Shown one piece after another: positions 17,248 through 25,508 of a stretch of 64,000 bases of DNA; within the stretch, counting starts at the first letter, position 1, and each line of letters opens with the position of its first letter. The position numbers and the translations under genes are program-made. Location of the stretch: positions 1,736,001-1,800,000 of the forward strand of contig OZ247430.1 of assembly GCA_965232895.1 (NCBI GenBank), in the 5' to 3' direction. Below the pieces are notes generated by a model, which saw only the letters and a program-made list of their open reading frames with translations, was not told the origin of the DNA and ran no database searches. The DNA comes from Bin87 sp965232895 (GTDB lineage Bacteria; Chloroflexota; Dehalococcoidia; Lucifugimonadales; UBA3495).

Positions 17248-18009
17248 ATGGGTCAGATGGACGGAATGGTCGCAATCGTCACCGGCGCCAGCCGGGGCCT
17301 GGGACGGGCCATAGCCAAAGCGTACGCCGAGGAAGGCGCCAGCGTGGTGATCTCAGCCCGCGGCCAATCACCCACGGGTTTGGCCGGCACGCTGGAGGAG
17401 ACCGCCAACGATATCCAGACTGCGGGCGGCGACGTGCTGGCCGTGGACTGTGACGTCACCGACGTGGCGCAGGTCAACGAGATGGTACGGCAGGCGGTGG
17501 AGCGCTACGGCCGGATCGACGCGCTGTTCAACAACGCCGGGATGATGGTACTCGGCGAGACTATCATGGACATCGACGCCCTACGCTGGGAACAGCTGAT
17601 ACGGGTAAACGTGAACGGCCCGTACCTGTGCAGTCGGGCGGTGCTCCCGACCATGATGCAGCAGCGGCGGGGCAGCATCATTAACATCGGTTCCCGGATG
17701 GCCACCGATCCCAACCAGGGCGGCGGCGTCCTCTACAGCGCCAGCAAGGCAGCGGTCCACATGTTCAGCTACTGCCTGGCCGACGAGGTGCGCGACTACA
17801 ACATCGCCGTCAACATCCTCAGCCCCGGCGGCCTGCGCAGCGAAGGGTCGGCGGCGATCCCGTGGACGCAGCGCGACTGGCACGAGCGGGTGGACCCCAG
17901 CGCCATTGGCCCGCTGGCCGTGTACCTGGCCCTGCAGGACGCCACCACGTTCACCGGCCAGCTGGCATCGCGGTTCGACTTCGGCACGACCTGGGGGCCG
18001 GGAGTTTAG
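17248..18009 (+). CDS. Short-chain dehydrogenase/reductase (SDR)
   Basis: This 253-residue classical SDR binds NAD(P) through TGASRGLGRAIA, followed by a DCDVTD acidic pocket and NNAGMMVLG. Ser in IINIGSRMA and the YSASKAA Tyr-x3-Lys pair form the catalytic set. It ends at residue 253 with an atypical C-terminus (DFGTTWGPGV). The length is normal for the family. The substrate is probably an alcohol or ketone in the surrounding catabolic cluster. It follows the HEPN-like gene by 22 bases. The gap downstream (18010-18493) is filled with palindromic repeats. Confidence 0.9.
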   Translation: MGQMDGMVAIVTGASRGLGRAIAKAYAEEGASVVISARGQSPTGLAGTLEETANDIQTAGGDVLAVDCDVTDVAQVNEMVRQAVERYGRIDALFNNAGMMVLGETIMDIDALRWEQLIRVNVNGPYLCSRAVLPTMMQQRRGSIINIGSRMATDPNQGGGVLYSASKAAVHMFSYCLADEVRDYNIAVNILSPGGLRSEGSAAIPWTQRDWHERVDPSAIGPLAVYLALQDATTFTGQLASRFDFGTTWGPGV

Positions 18010-18074
18010 GGGGATCTCTCTCGTTTCGGGAGTGAATAACCGGTCATTGGAGCAGCCACCAGGCGCCGGGCTGC

Positions 18075-18409
18075 CTCACGCGCACCCATTTTGTTGTTGG
18101 CAGGCGTCAAGATCAGGATAGGACTTGCGCACTTGAAATTACAAACCCGTCATTCCTGCTTTCGCAGGAATCCATAGACTTTCCAGTGAACGAATCGGGA
18201 ACACTGTTAACGATTTCGGACGCTGGATTCCCGCTTTCGCGGGAATGACGGTTGTTACGCTGTCCAACTGCGTAAGTCCTATCAGGATTGACGGGGTTTT
18301 ATGATTAGCCAGGATTGGGAAGTCTCCATCACCCAACGGTTCGCGTCCTGACAATCCATAAATCTTGAAAATCCTGATTCTGACGATTTACAAAACTGTG
18401 TACGCGCAA
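18075..18409. repeat. Composite nest of three palindromic repeats
   Basis: Degenerate outer arms CTCACGCGCACCCATTTT (18075) and AAAACTGTGTACGCGCAAG (18391-18409) resemble the GTACGC arms at 7213-7349. Inside lie two elements side by side. The first has arms GATAGGACTTGCGCACTTG (18117) and CAACTGCGTAAGTCCTATC (ending 18283) around an inner pair (18148-18174 and 18223-18251) of the type GTCATTCCTGCTTTCGCAGG. The second is a TCAGAATCAGG-type palindrome (18281-18384). Together they fill the 484-base gap between the SDR and Rieske genes. Confidence 0.7.
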
Positions 18410-18493
18410 GCCCGGACCGCGTGTTGACAGGCTGGTGCTACGACTCTAGGCTTGCACCACCTTCGAAGCAACGCTGGGGATAAGGGTGAACTT

Positions 18494-19819
18494 ATGGAGA
18501 TCAAAGACCTGATCATCGACGACCGGCAGCGCGGAGTCTTCCGGGTTCACCGGTCATCCATGACCTCCGACGATCTGTTCCAGCGGGAACGTGAGCAGAT
18601 CTTCAGCCGTTGCTGGATTTACCTGGGCCACGAGTCGGAAGTGGAGAACCCCGGGGACTACCGGCGCCGCACCATTGCTGGCCGACCGCTGTTCTTCGCC
18701 CGAGGCCGGGACGGCCAGGTACGCGTGTTCCTCAATTCCTGTCCTCATCGGGGCGCGCTGATCTGCCGGCGCGACGCCGGGAACACCGATGTCCTGCAGT
18801 GCTTCTACCACGCCTGGTCGTTCAACACCAACGGTGAACTGATCGGCGTCCCAGACCAGGAAGCCTACGGGCCAAACTTCGACCGCGACGAGCTTGGCCT
18901 GAAGCAGCCGCCGCGGGTGGAAAGCTATCGCGGCTTCTACTTCGTCAACTTCAACCCCTATGCCGAAGACCTGGTCACCTATCTGGCCGAAGCCCGAGAG
19001 TACCTCGACCTGATCGTGGATCAAGCCGAGGAAGGAATGCGGATGGTCGCGGGCTCCAACAAGTACACCATGAAGGCCAACTGGAAGCTCCTCGTCGAAA
19101 ACAGCCTCGATGGCTACCACCTTGTCCCCACTCACCAGACCTACCTGGACTACATCAGCGGCCTGGGCTCCGACGACAGCGGCCAAACGGCGTCATCGCG
19201 CATCGTAGGCAAGGCGCGAGCCCTGGGCAACGGCCACTGCGTGATCGAGTCGCCGGTGCGCAACGGCCGGCCTATCGCCCACTGGCACCCGCTGTTCGGC
19301 GAGGAGGCCCGGGAGCCCATCGCGCGGGTCCGCCAGCGGCTGGTGGACAAGTACGGCGAAGAGCGCACCTTCCGCATGGCCGATACCTCCCGCAACCTGA
19401 TCATCTATCCCAACCTGGTGATCAACGACATCATGGCCATCACGATCAGGTACTTTGAGCCCCTGGCCCCTGACAACATGGAGGTCACCGCCTGGCACCT
19501 GGCGCCGCGCGAGGAATCGGAGTCGATGCTGGCCACCCGCCTGGACAGTTTCCTGACCTTCCTCGGCCCCGGCGGCTTCGCCACGCCCGACGACGTGGAA
19601 GCCCTGGAGTCGTGCCAGATCGGGTTCCGCGCCACCGAAACCGAGTGGTCCGACATCTCCCGGGGAATGCTCCGGCCGGCCAAATCCACCGACGAACTCC
19701 AGATGCGCGGGTTCTGGCGGCAGTGGCACGCCAACATGCAGGGGCTGACCCACACCAACGTGCAGGACGCTCCCGTCGAGGAAGCCGAGGCCGCCCTGGC
19801 GCTGGCAAATGACGACTGA
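18494..19819 (+). CDS. Rieske aromatic ring-hydroxylating dioxygenase, alpha subunit
   Basis: This 441-residue large subunit carries the Rieske [2Fe-2S] ligands Cys83-x-His85 (NSCPHRG) and Cys103-x2-His106 (QCFYHAW). The mononuclear iron ligands are in DGYHLVPTH (Asp206, His209, His214, of which the two histidines bind iron). Electrons from NAD(P)H pass through the Rieske centre to the iron, which adds O2 to an aromatic ring. The ATG at 18494 has AAGGGTG upstream and starts the usual MEIKDLIIDD; an earlier in-frame ATG at 18452 is less likely. The beta subunit follows after 22 bases. No ferredoxin or reductase is present in the window, so these must be shared or distant. Confidence 0.93.
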   Translation: MEIKDLIIDDRQRGVFRVHRSSMTSDDLFQREREQIFSRCWIYLGHESEVENPGDYRRRTIAGRPLFFARGRDGQVRVFLNSCPHRGALICRRDAGNTDVLQCFYHAWSFNTNGELIGVPDQEAYGPNFDRDELGLKQPPRVESYRGFYFVNFNPYAEDLVTYLAEAREYLDLIVDQAEEGMRMVAGSNKYTMKANWKLLVENSLDGYHLVPTHQTYLDYISGLGSDDSGQTASSRIVGKARALGNGHCVIESPVRNGRPIAHWHPLFGEEAREPIARVRQRLVDKYGEERTFRMADTSRNLIIYPNLVINDIMAITIRYFEPLAPDNMEVTAWHLAPREESESMLATRLDSFLTFLGPGGFATPDDVEALESCQIGFRATETEWSDISRGMLRPAKSTDELQMRGFWRQWHANMQGLTHTNVQDAPVEEAEAALALANDD

Positions 19820-19841
19820 CCCTCGGGCCATCAGGTGAACC

Positions 19842-20336
19842 ATGACCACCGCCAACCAACCCACTCTGCGCGAGCAGGTGGAGGACTTTCTTTTCTGGGA
19901 AGCCGCGCTCCTTGATGACTGGCAACTGGACGACTGGGTGGCCCTGTTCACCGAGGACGCCCGCTACGTGGTGCCCACAACCGACCTGCCGGACGGCGAC
20001 CCCAAGCGCGACCTGGTTTTCATCGACGACGACATCACCCGTCTGCGCGCTCGGGCCGTGCGGCTGAACAGCCGCCATGCCCACCGCGAATACCCGTGGT
20101 CGCGCACCCGCCGGTTCATCTCCAACGTGCGCGTAACGGAGACCGACAGCGGCGAGGTCTCGGTGAACTCCAACGTGTTGGTGTACCGGTTCCGCGCCGG
20201 CGAGGGCGCGCCCTACGTCGGCAGCGTGGATTACGTCCTGCGGCGAGACGGCAAAGATTTCAAAATCGCGCACCGCCGGGCGGTGCTGGATATGGAAGCC
20301 CTGTCCTGGCACGGCGCGGTCAGCATCATCTTCTGA
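19842..20336 (+). CDS. Ring-hydroxylating dioxygenase, beta subunit
   Basis: This 164-residue NTF2-fold small subunit has the family pattern LREQVEDFLFWEAALLDDWQLDDWVALFTEDARYVVPTT, then RLNSRHAHREYPWSRTRRFISNVRV and the closing DFKIAHRRAVLDMEAL. It supports the alpha3beta3 assembly of the dioxygenase. The tight spacing (22 bases) with the alpha gene marks an operon. A palindromic repeat starts 17 bases after the stop codon and may act as the operon's 3' hairpin. The next gene is an SDR, often the cis-dihydrodiol dehydrogenase in such clusters. Confidence 0.92.
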   Translation: MTTANQPTLREQVEDFLFWEAALLDDWQLDDWVALFTEDARYVVPTTDLPDGDPKRDLVFIDDDITRLRARAVRLNSRHAHREYPWSRTRRFISNVRVTETDSGEVSVNSNVLVYRFRAGEGAPYVGSVDYVLRRDGKDFKIAHRRAVLDMEALSWHGAVSIIF

Positions 20337-20352
20337 GCCTGCGGGCGATTTC

Positions 20353-20444
20353 GTCAGAATCAGGATTGCCAAGATTATAGGACTGCCAAGATTGGGGAAA
20401 CGTAATCCGGCAAATCTTAAAATCCGGTAAATCCCGATTCTGAC
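20353..20444. repeat. TCAGAATCAGG palindromic repeat, copy 3
   Basis: GTCAGAATCAGGATTGCC (20353) and AATCCCGATTCTGAC (ending 20444) are the inverted ends of a ~92-base imperfect palindrome with internal GATTGGGG and AATCCGG blocks. It lies between the dioxygenase beta gene and the next SDR. Confidence 0.7.
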
Positions 20445-20488
20445 AGATGGCCGTAGCCATCTTCATTCCACGCGGTAGAGGTCGACGT

Positions 20489-21310
20489 TTGAAACTCGAA
20501 GGCAAAACGGCGTTGGTGACCGGCACCAGTCCCAACATCATGGGCGGCATCGCCGAGGAGTTGGCTCGCGAGGGCGCCAACCTCGTCTGCGTCGATATCC
20601 GCGAGGAGATGGCTTGGAAATGCGCCGCGGCCATAGTTGCCGAGGGCCACGATGCAATCGGCGTCGCCTGCGACGTGACCGACGAGGATCAGGCGCTCGC
20701 CGCCATTGCCCGGGCCACCGAGCATTTCGGCGGTATCGACATCCTGGTGAACGGCGCGGCCCAGTTCAACTTCAAGGGCGTGCTGAACATGCCGCTGGAC
20801 GAGTGGCGACGCCAGACCGACATCATCCTCACCGGCGCGTTCCTGTTCACCAAGCACGTCGCGCACCAGATGATCCAGCAGGAACGCAAGGGCAACATCA
20901 TCAACATCATCTCCACCGCCGGACACCAGGGCGAGCCGGGCAACGTCGGCTACGGCACGGCCAAGGGCGGGATGCTGAACTTCACCCGTTCGGTGGCCAT
21001 GGAGTTGTCTGCATACGGCATCCGGGTCAACAGCCTGACGCCAACGGCCACCGACTCGTCGGAAGGACGGGAGCGGGCTGAGCGATGGGGAGTGGACTGG
21101 CCGGGTCCCCGCCTGGGACAGCGCGCGGCGGGACTGCTCCCGGACGCCAGCCGAGGCGCGCCGCTGCTCCAGCTCCCCAGCCCTTCCCACTACGGCAAGG
21201 CTGCGGTGTTCCTGGCATCTGACGACGCTGAAATGATCACCGGATTCGACCTGCGCGTGGACGCCGGCGCGGTCTCCCGGTACTGGATCTGGTCCCCGGG
21301 CGACGCCTAA
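20489..21310 (+). CDS. Short-chain dehydrogenase/reductase with C-terminal insertion, TTG start
   Basis: This 273-residue SDR has the motif TGTSPNIMGGIAEEL (a relaxed Gly motif), DVTDEDQ, NGAAQFNFKG in place of NNAG, catalytic Ser in IISTAGHQG and YGTAKGG for Tyr-x3-Lys. A TTG at 20489, with AGAGG eight bases before it, gives the usual LKLEGKTALVTG start. The in-frame ATG at 20447 lies just outside the repeat and would add 14 unrelated residues. An insertion around residues 200-235 (RAERWGVDWPGPRLGQRAAG) is unusual. It follows the dioxygenase genes, so a dihydrodiol dehydrogenase role is possible but unproven. Confidence 0.85.
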   Translation: MKLEGKTALVTGTSPNIMGGIAEELAREGANLVCVDIREEMAWKCAAAIVAEGHDAIGVACDVTDEDQALAAIARATEHFGGIDILVNGAAQFNFKGVLNMPLDEWRRQTDIILTGAFLFTKHVAHQMIQQERKGNIINIISTAGHQGEPGNVGYGTAKGGMLNFTRSVAMELSAYGIRVNSLTPTATDSSEGRERAERWGVDWPGPRLGQRAAGLLPDASRGAPLLQLPSPSHYGKAAVFLASDDAEMITGFDLRVDAGAVSRYWIWSPGDA

Positions 21311-21530
21311 CTTCCCGCCCCGGCCGGCCGGTTCAAGTACGCCGCCGCCAGGTTGGACGCCGTGGCCCGGGCGAACGGCGTCCCTCACGCCGACGGGATT
21401 GCGGCCCCCGCGAGTGCAGGGTGACGTTTCTCGAGTTCGAGTTAGCCGATGCGCAGTCGGGAACATGGCCGATTGTCTATGGACGGGGCACCTATAATAT
21501 GATACTTATAATGTCAATCGGTTGGTCATC

Positions 21531-21717
21531 TCATGCGTACCCAGTTTGACGACTACGGGAGCCAATTTACATCGATAAACAGGATAGACCGGATGATGGC
21601 GTGCGGGTGGGGCGTTCAATTTTCAGCATCGTCAAGAGCGCGGGAGCGTTCACAATAATCAATCAAATCCTGTTCATCCTGTTCATCGATGTAAAAGACA
21701 AAATGGGTACGCGTGAG
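21531..21717. repeat. Nested palindromic repeat (GTACGC arms, CATCGATG inner arms)
   Basis: The outer arms CTCATGCGTACCCAGTTT (21531-21548) and AAAATGGGTACGCGTGAG (21700-21717) are inverted copies of the arms at 7213-7349. Inner inverted arms are TTTACATCGATAAACAGGAT (from 21566) and ATCCTGTTCATCGATGTAAA (ending 21695). The element occupies most of the gap between the SDR and the GLUG-protein gene. The remaining bases 21311-21530 hold no gene I can support. Confidence 0.75.
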
Positions 21718-21817
21718 GTTGGTCAGATGAAATAATTCTGTGACCCGCACAATGCAAAAATAAGGCTCAAGCAACCGGGTATAACGCGATGGCCGGCGTG
21801 GCCGGAAGGAGCAGGCA

Positions 21818-23650
21818 ATGAAGTACGCTATTCTCGTGATCACTGCGCTGGCGGTTGCCCTGACCGCTGCGGTTACCCTGGCGTATGGCGCGCCCGCCGC
21901 CCACGCGCAGAGCAATCTGCCAGCCCCGGCAAACCTCGCCGCGGTCAACGGGCCGAACCCCGGGGAGGCCATCGTCTCGTGGAACGTGGTGGCCGGCGCC
22001 TCTCATTACCGTGTTGGCTGGATTGCCGCCGATGACACTTTGCGGGCGATCGCTGAAAAAACCGACATTTTGAACTACTACGCCTTCGCTGACATCACTA
22101 GCGCGACCACTTACACCGTAACCGGCCTGGAACCCGGCGAGGAATACTACTTCACCATCGCCAGCCTGCGGGAACGCTTTGGCAACTCCACGTCGGCAAA
22201 TATCGCAACCCTGACCCTGAACGACGATACGTCCTCCTGCCCCCCCGCCGGGGGAGGCCCCGGCGCCACCCCCACGCCGACGCCCACCCCCGCGCCGTCG
22301 GTCAGGGGCGGAGACTACGACGCCGACAACGACGGCCTGATCGAGATACGCAACCTGACCCAGCTGGACGCCATCCGACACGACCTGGACGGCGACGGCG
22401 AGACCAGAGACGCTGCCGGAACCGCTGCGTACAACGCGGCTTTCCCAGATGCGGCAACCGGAATGGGCTGTCCCTCCGGCTGTACCGGGTACGAACTCGC
22501 CAACAGTCTGGATTTCGGGACCCAAAGCGGCGCCGGCTGGCTGCCCATCGGAGGCTCCTCGGGTTTCACAGCCACCTTCGACGGCGGCGGCCACACAATT
22601 TCCAACATGTTCATCGCCCGCAGCAACGATAACTACATCGGTCTGTTCGGATCCATCAGATCCGACAAGGCAGAAGTCAAAAGGTTAGGCCTCGTCTCCG
22701 TCACCATCCGGGGCGGAAGATATGTAGGCGGCCTGGTGGGTGTCGTGCGGGGGGGCACCATCTCTCACAGCTATGTGACGGGAGACATCGTCGGCGTCAA
22801 TGATGTTGGGGGCTTGGTTGGGTTGAGCGACGGCATCATCACCGACAGTTATTCCACCGCCGTGGTGACCGGCAGTAATCGCGTTGGCGGGGCCGTGGGC
22901 ACGTACGAGGGCGGGACCATCAGCGCCAGCCACGCCACCGGCGCGATAACCGCCGCTAACGAGACCGGAGGGCTTATCGGCTGGGCCCAAACAGGTACTG
23001 CCGTCTCCGACAGCTACGCCACGGGCCACGTCACCAGCGCTTCAAACGCCGGCGGCCTGATCGGTTGGATGTCGAGCGGCACCAACATCACTGCCAGCCA
23101 TGCGACCGGAAACACATCCTGCACTGATCAGCACTGCGGTGGCCTGGTTGCGGTAAACAACGGGGGCGTCATCTCCGCTAGCTACGCTGCGGGGAATGTC
23201 AACAACTCTCATGACGTTTATTCGGCGACTACCGGTGGACTGGTGGGAAGCAACACCGGCATCATCATCGGCAGCTACGCCTCCGGTGACGCATCTGGTC
23301 GAGGTAGGGTGGGCGGCCTGGTAGGGCAGAACTCGGGTACGCTGACCGCCACCTATTCAGTCGGAAGAGTGTCCTTCACTCCCCCTTCAGATACCCGTCG
23401 TGAGAACGGCGGCGGCGGTCTGGTCGGAATTGACACCGGAGGTACGGTCAACGCCAGCTACTGGGACACCCAGACTTCCGGCCAGAACGCCAGCGGAGCT
23501 GGCGTCGGCAAGACAACAAGGGAACTGCAGTCTCCCACCAGCAACTCCGGAATTTACGCCACTTGGAACCCGGACCAGTGGGACTTCGGCACCTCCAGCC
23601 AGTACCCGGTTCTGAAATACCGGGGGATGGACGTCGCCGCCCAACGGTAG
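21818..23650 (+). CDS. Secreted FN3 plus GLUG-repeat surface protein
   Basis: This 610-residue protein begins with a clear signal peptide (MKYAILVITALAVALTAAV, cleavage near AHAQ). A fibronectin type III domain follows (about residues 35-135), then a Pro/Thr linker (PTPTPTPTPAPS), an EF-hand-like DYDADNDGLIE segment, and about ten GLUG-type repeats (units such as VGGLVGVVRGGTISHSYVTG). GLUG repeats form a right-handed beta-helix and occur in large bacterial adhesins. The C-terminal WDFGTSSQYPVLKYRG closes the repeat domain, as in other GLUG proteins. The start is supported by GGAAGGAGC before the ATG. No anchor is visible, so it may be released or held by other surface components. Confidence 0.85.
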   Translation: MKYAILVITALAVALTAAVTLAYGAPAAHAQSNLPAPANLAAVNGPNPGEAIVSWNVVAGASHYRVGWIAADDTLRAIAEKTDILNYYAFADITSATTYTVTGLEPGEEYYFTIASLRERFGNSTSANIATLTLNDDTSSCPPAGGGPGATPTPTPTPAPSVRGGDYDADNDGLIEIRNLTQLDAIRHDLDGDGETRDAAGTAAYNAAFPDAATGMGCPSGCTGYELANSLDFGTQSGAGWLPIGGSSGFTATFDGGGHTISNMFIARSNDNYIGLFGSIRSDKAEVKRLGLVSVTIRGGRYVGGLVGVVRGGTISHSYVTGDIVGVNDVGGLVGLSDGIITDSYSTAVVTGSNRVGGAVGTYEGGTISASHATGAITAANETGGLIGWAQTGTAVSDSYATGHVTSASNAGGLIGWMSSGTNITASHATGNTSCTDQHCGGLVAVNNGGVISASYAAGNVNNSHDVYSATTGGLVGSNTGIIIGSYASGDASGRGRVGGLVGQNSGTLTATYSVGRVSFTPPSDTRRENGGGGLVGIDTGGTVNASYWDTQTSGQNASGAGVGKTTRELQSPTSNSGIYATWNPDQWDFGTSSQYPVLKYRGMDVAAQR

Positions 23651-23668
23651 CGAACGGTCGGCCATAGC

Positions 23669-23690
23669 CGGGCCGCCACAAAGCGGCCCG
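23669..23690 (+). terminator. GC-rich hairpin after the GLUG protein gene
   Basis: The arms CGGGCCGC (23669-23676) and GCGGCCCG (23683-23690) pair perfectly around a CACAAA loop, 18 bases after the stop codon. A short T-run (ACTTTGTCC) follows about 10 bases later, so this is a moderate terminator candidate. Confidence 0.5.
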
Positions 23691-23712
23691 CGCGACCCAC
23701 TTTGTCCTCTGC

Positions 23713-24933
23713 ATGGATGCACAGGATGACCAGGATGCCGGCGACTTCGGTTCTCCGCTCAGCCGGTGGCACAGTCCAGAACGCGGGGCGCTTTCGGCAA
23801 TCAATGACGGCTGGAACACCAGCCGCCCCATCGGCGAGTGGCACGGCGTCACCACGGACGCCAATGGGCGAGTGTCCGAGCTGCGTCTGCCCTCAAACGG
23901 GTTGACCGGAACGCTACCTGTTGAGTTGGGCAATCTCGATGGGTTGACCTGGCTGGACCAGGACTACAATGGGCTGAGCGGTGAGATACCCACCGCGGTG
24001 GGCAATCTCTCCGGCTTGACCGTGCTGCGCTTGGGCAGCAACGATCTGACCGGCGCGATACCCGCGGAGTTGGGCAACCTTTCCAACCTGGTCATATTGG
24101 GACTGGGCAACAACCAACTGACCGGTTCGATACCGCCACAACTGGGCAACAATCAGTTGAGCGGGTCGATACCATTCCAACTGGGTCAGGCCGCCAACTT
24201 GATCCACATGAGCTTGTACGGCAACCAGTTGACGGGGTCGATACCATTCCAATTGGGAGGTCTTGGAAATTTGAGCCGGCTGAGCCTGGGGTCGAATCTC
24301 CTGAGCGGGCACATACCTCACCAATTGGGCAATCTGACCCAGCTGCAGCACCTGTACCTTCAGGAAAATCAACTGACCGGAGCCATACCGTCCCAGTTGG
24401 GAAGCCTTCCTAACTTGAACAACCTTGACCTTAGCAGCAACCGTCTGAGCGGAGAAATACCGGGATCTTTGGGCAACCTGTCCAGCCTGAAGTTGCTGCG
24501 GTTGAGCAACAACGAACTGACCGGGACTATCCCTGCCTCTCTGGGCAGTCTCTCCAGCCTCACCAGGTTGTATCTTTACGACAACAAACTGACTGGCGGG
24601 CTGCCGACGGAGCTGAGCCGGCTAACCAGCCTTGAAGTGCTGGATCTCAGCCGCAACCAGTTGAGCGGGGCGATACCGGCGGATCTTTTCACCACCGCGG
24701 CCACGGCCGGTTTCCGATACCAAGACAATCGGCAAATGCCGGCGGAAATGGTCATTCCCATGAACGTGGCATATTTCGAACCCGGCTCGCGCCCGAGCAA
24801 GGAGAGCCGACCCCGGCGGGCCTTTCTGTCATCCTTGCGGGTGCTGAACCTCAGCCACAACCGGTTGAGCGGGGCAATACCGGCGGCTCTGTCTCAACAC
24901 TCCACCCTGCAAAGAGCGTACTTCAATTGTTGA
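23713..24933 (+). CDS. Plant-like leucine-rich repeat protein, possibly N-truncated
   Basis: This 406-residue protein has about 13 tandem ~24-residue LRRs of the plant-specific type (LxxLxLxxNxLxGxIPxxLGNL). A cap resembling the LRRNT region (ALSAINDGWNTSRPIGEWHG) precedes them. One repeat is shortened (SIPPQLGNNQLSGSIPFQLG lacks about 12 residues). No signal peptide is visible, which is odd since homologues are exported. The first ten residues (MDAQDDQDAG) are encoded by a stretch similar to the CAGGATGAACAGGAT repeats seen elsewhere, so the gene may have lost its real 5' end. The last residues before the stop (TLQRAYFNC) end abruptly. LRRs of this type bind proteins or glycans, and host or cell contact is inferred. 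Confidence 0.7.
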   Translation: MDAQDDQDAGDFGSPLSRWHSPERGALSAINDGWNTSRPIGEWHGVTTDANGRVSELRLPSNGLTGTLPVELGNLDGLTWLDQDYNGLSGEIPTAVGNLSGLTVLRLGSNDLTGAIPAELGNLSNLVILGLGNNQLTGSIPPQLGNNQLSGSIPFQLGQAANLIHMSLYGNQLTGSIPFQLGGLGNLSRLSLGSNLLSGHIPHQLGNLTQLQHLYLQENQLTGAIPSQLGSLPNLNNLDLSSNRLSGEIPGSLGNLSSLKLLRLSNNELTGTIPASLGSLSSLTRLYLYDNKLTGGLPTELSRLTSLEVLDLSRNQLSGAIPADLFTTAATAGFRYQDNRQMPAEMVIPMNVAYFEPGSRPSKESRPRRAFLSSLRVLNLSHNRLSGAIPAALSQHSTLQRAYFNC

Positions 24934-24952
24934 ACACGACGCAGTCGTCAAT

Positions 24953-25159
24953 GTGATTATTGGGTTAATACAGGGTAAAGATGACAGAGAGTTAGCACAG
25001 GCGTTTATGGATGGCATTGGCATATCCGAGGATCATCCGGTAAGAGATCTCTTTCGAGGATGTTCCTCAGGAACTAAGTGGAATGAGTCTCGCAATAAGT
25101 GCGAGGTTCCCAACCTTGACTGTGAACGTTCAGATCTTGCCACCCTTTGCGGCGATTAG
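24953..25159 (+). CDS. Small Cys-containing ORF of low GC, doubtful
   Basis: This 68-residue frame starts with GTG and contains DDRELAQAFMDGIGISEDHP and a Cys-rich end (CSSGTKWNESRNKC, LDC, TLC). The same frame stays open across the end of the LRR gene, one base out of its phase. It could therefore be a displaced C-terminal part of the LRR protein after a frameshift, or a small independent gene. The stretch 24934-25160 is visibly poorer in GC than the rest of the window. No ribosome site is clear. Confidence 0.3.
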   Translation: MIIGLIQGKDDRELAQAFMDGIGISEDHPVRDLFRGCSSGTKWNESRNKCEVPNLDCERSDLATLCGD

Positions 25160-25500
25160 GATCCACAATCCTCGCCCGAATAAACTTCACTATCTCGCCA
25201 GTGGATCTGCCCACCGGAAACACTTTGTCCACGCCCATCCCCTGCGCCGACCCACGTCGCCGTCGGGGATTGTCCCGCCCATCAGTCGCATCACGCCGTC
25301 CTCATCGTCTCACCCGAGCAGGCCGTGCTGCTCCAATGCCTCCACCATCCCAGGGCATCAGACGTATATCCGCTCTCGACAGGATGCCGCCGATGGCCTC
25401 CACATCCTCCTGGGCCACCGTCACGGAACCGTATCGCGTCGTACCGGGCTCACCGACACAACCGGCGGTTCGCCGCGTAGTCGAAGATTATGCCGGTTAC
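25160..25500 (-). pseudogene. Remains of methylmalonyl-CoA mutase B12-binding domain
   Basis: Three reading frames on the minus strand together spell the C-terminal cobalamin-binding domain of methylmalonyl-CoA mutase. The first frame gives AQEDVEAIGGIL and a corrupted LMP block, the second gives VEALEQHGLLG, a stop, then MGGTIPDGDVG, and the third gives MGVDKVFPVGRSTGEIVKF followed by IRARI. These match the order QEDV, LEEHGL, GGTIPD and GVDxVF..G..T.EIV of the family. At least two frameshifts and one stop are present, and the N-terminal part is lost, including the B12-ligand region DxHxxG. The fragment abuts the stop codon of the ABC-F gene. It is clearly non-functional. Confidence 0.65.
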
Positions 25501-25508
25501 CGCCGGCG

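Noticed and set aside
23713..24933. Repeated DNA units as a CRISPR array or tandem repeat
   Set aside because: The periodicity is that of ~24-codon LRRs in frame, with no spacer-like variation.
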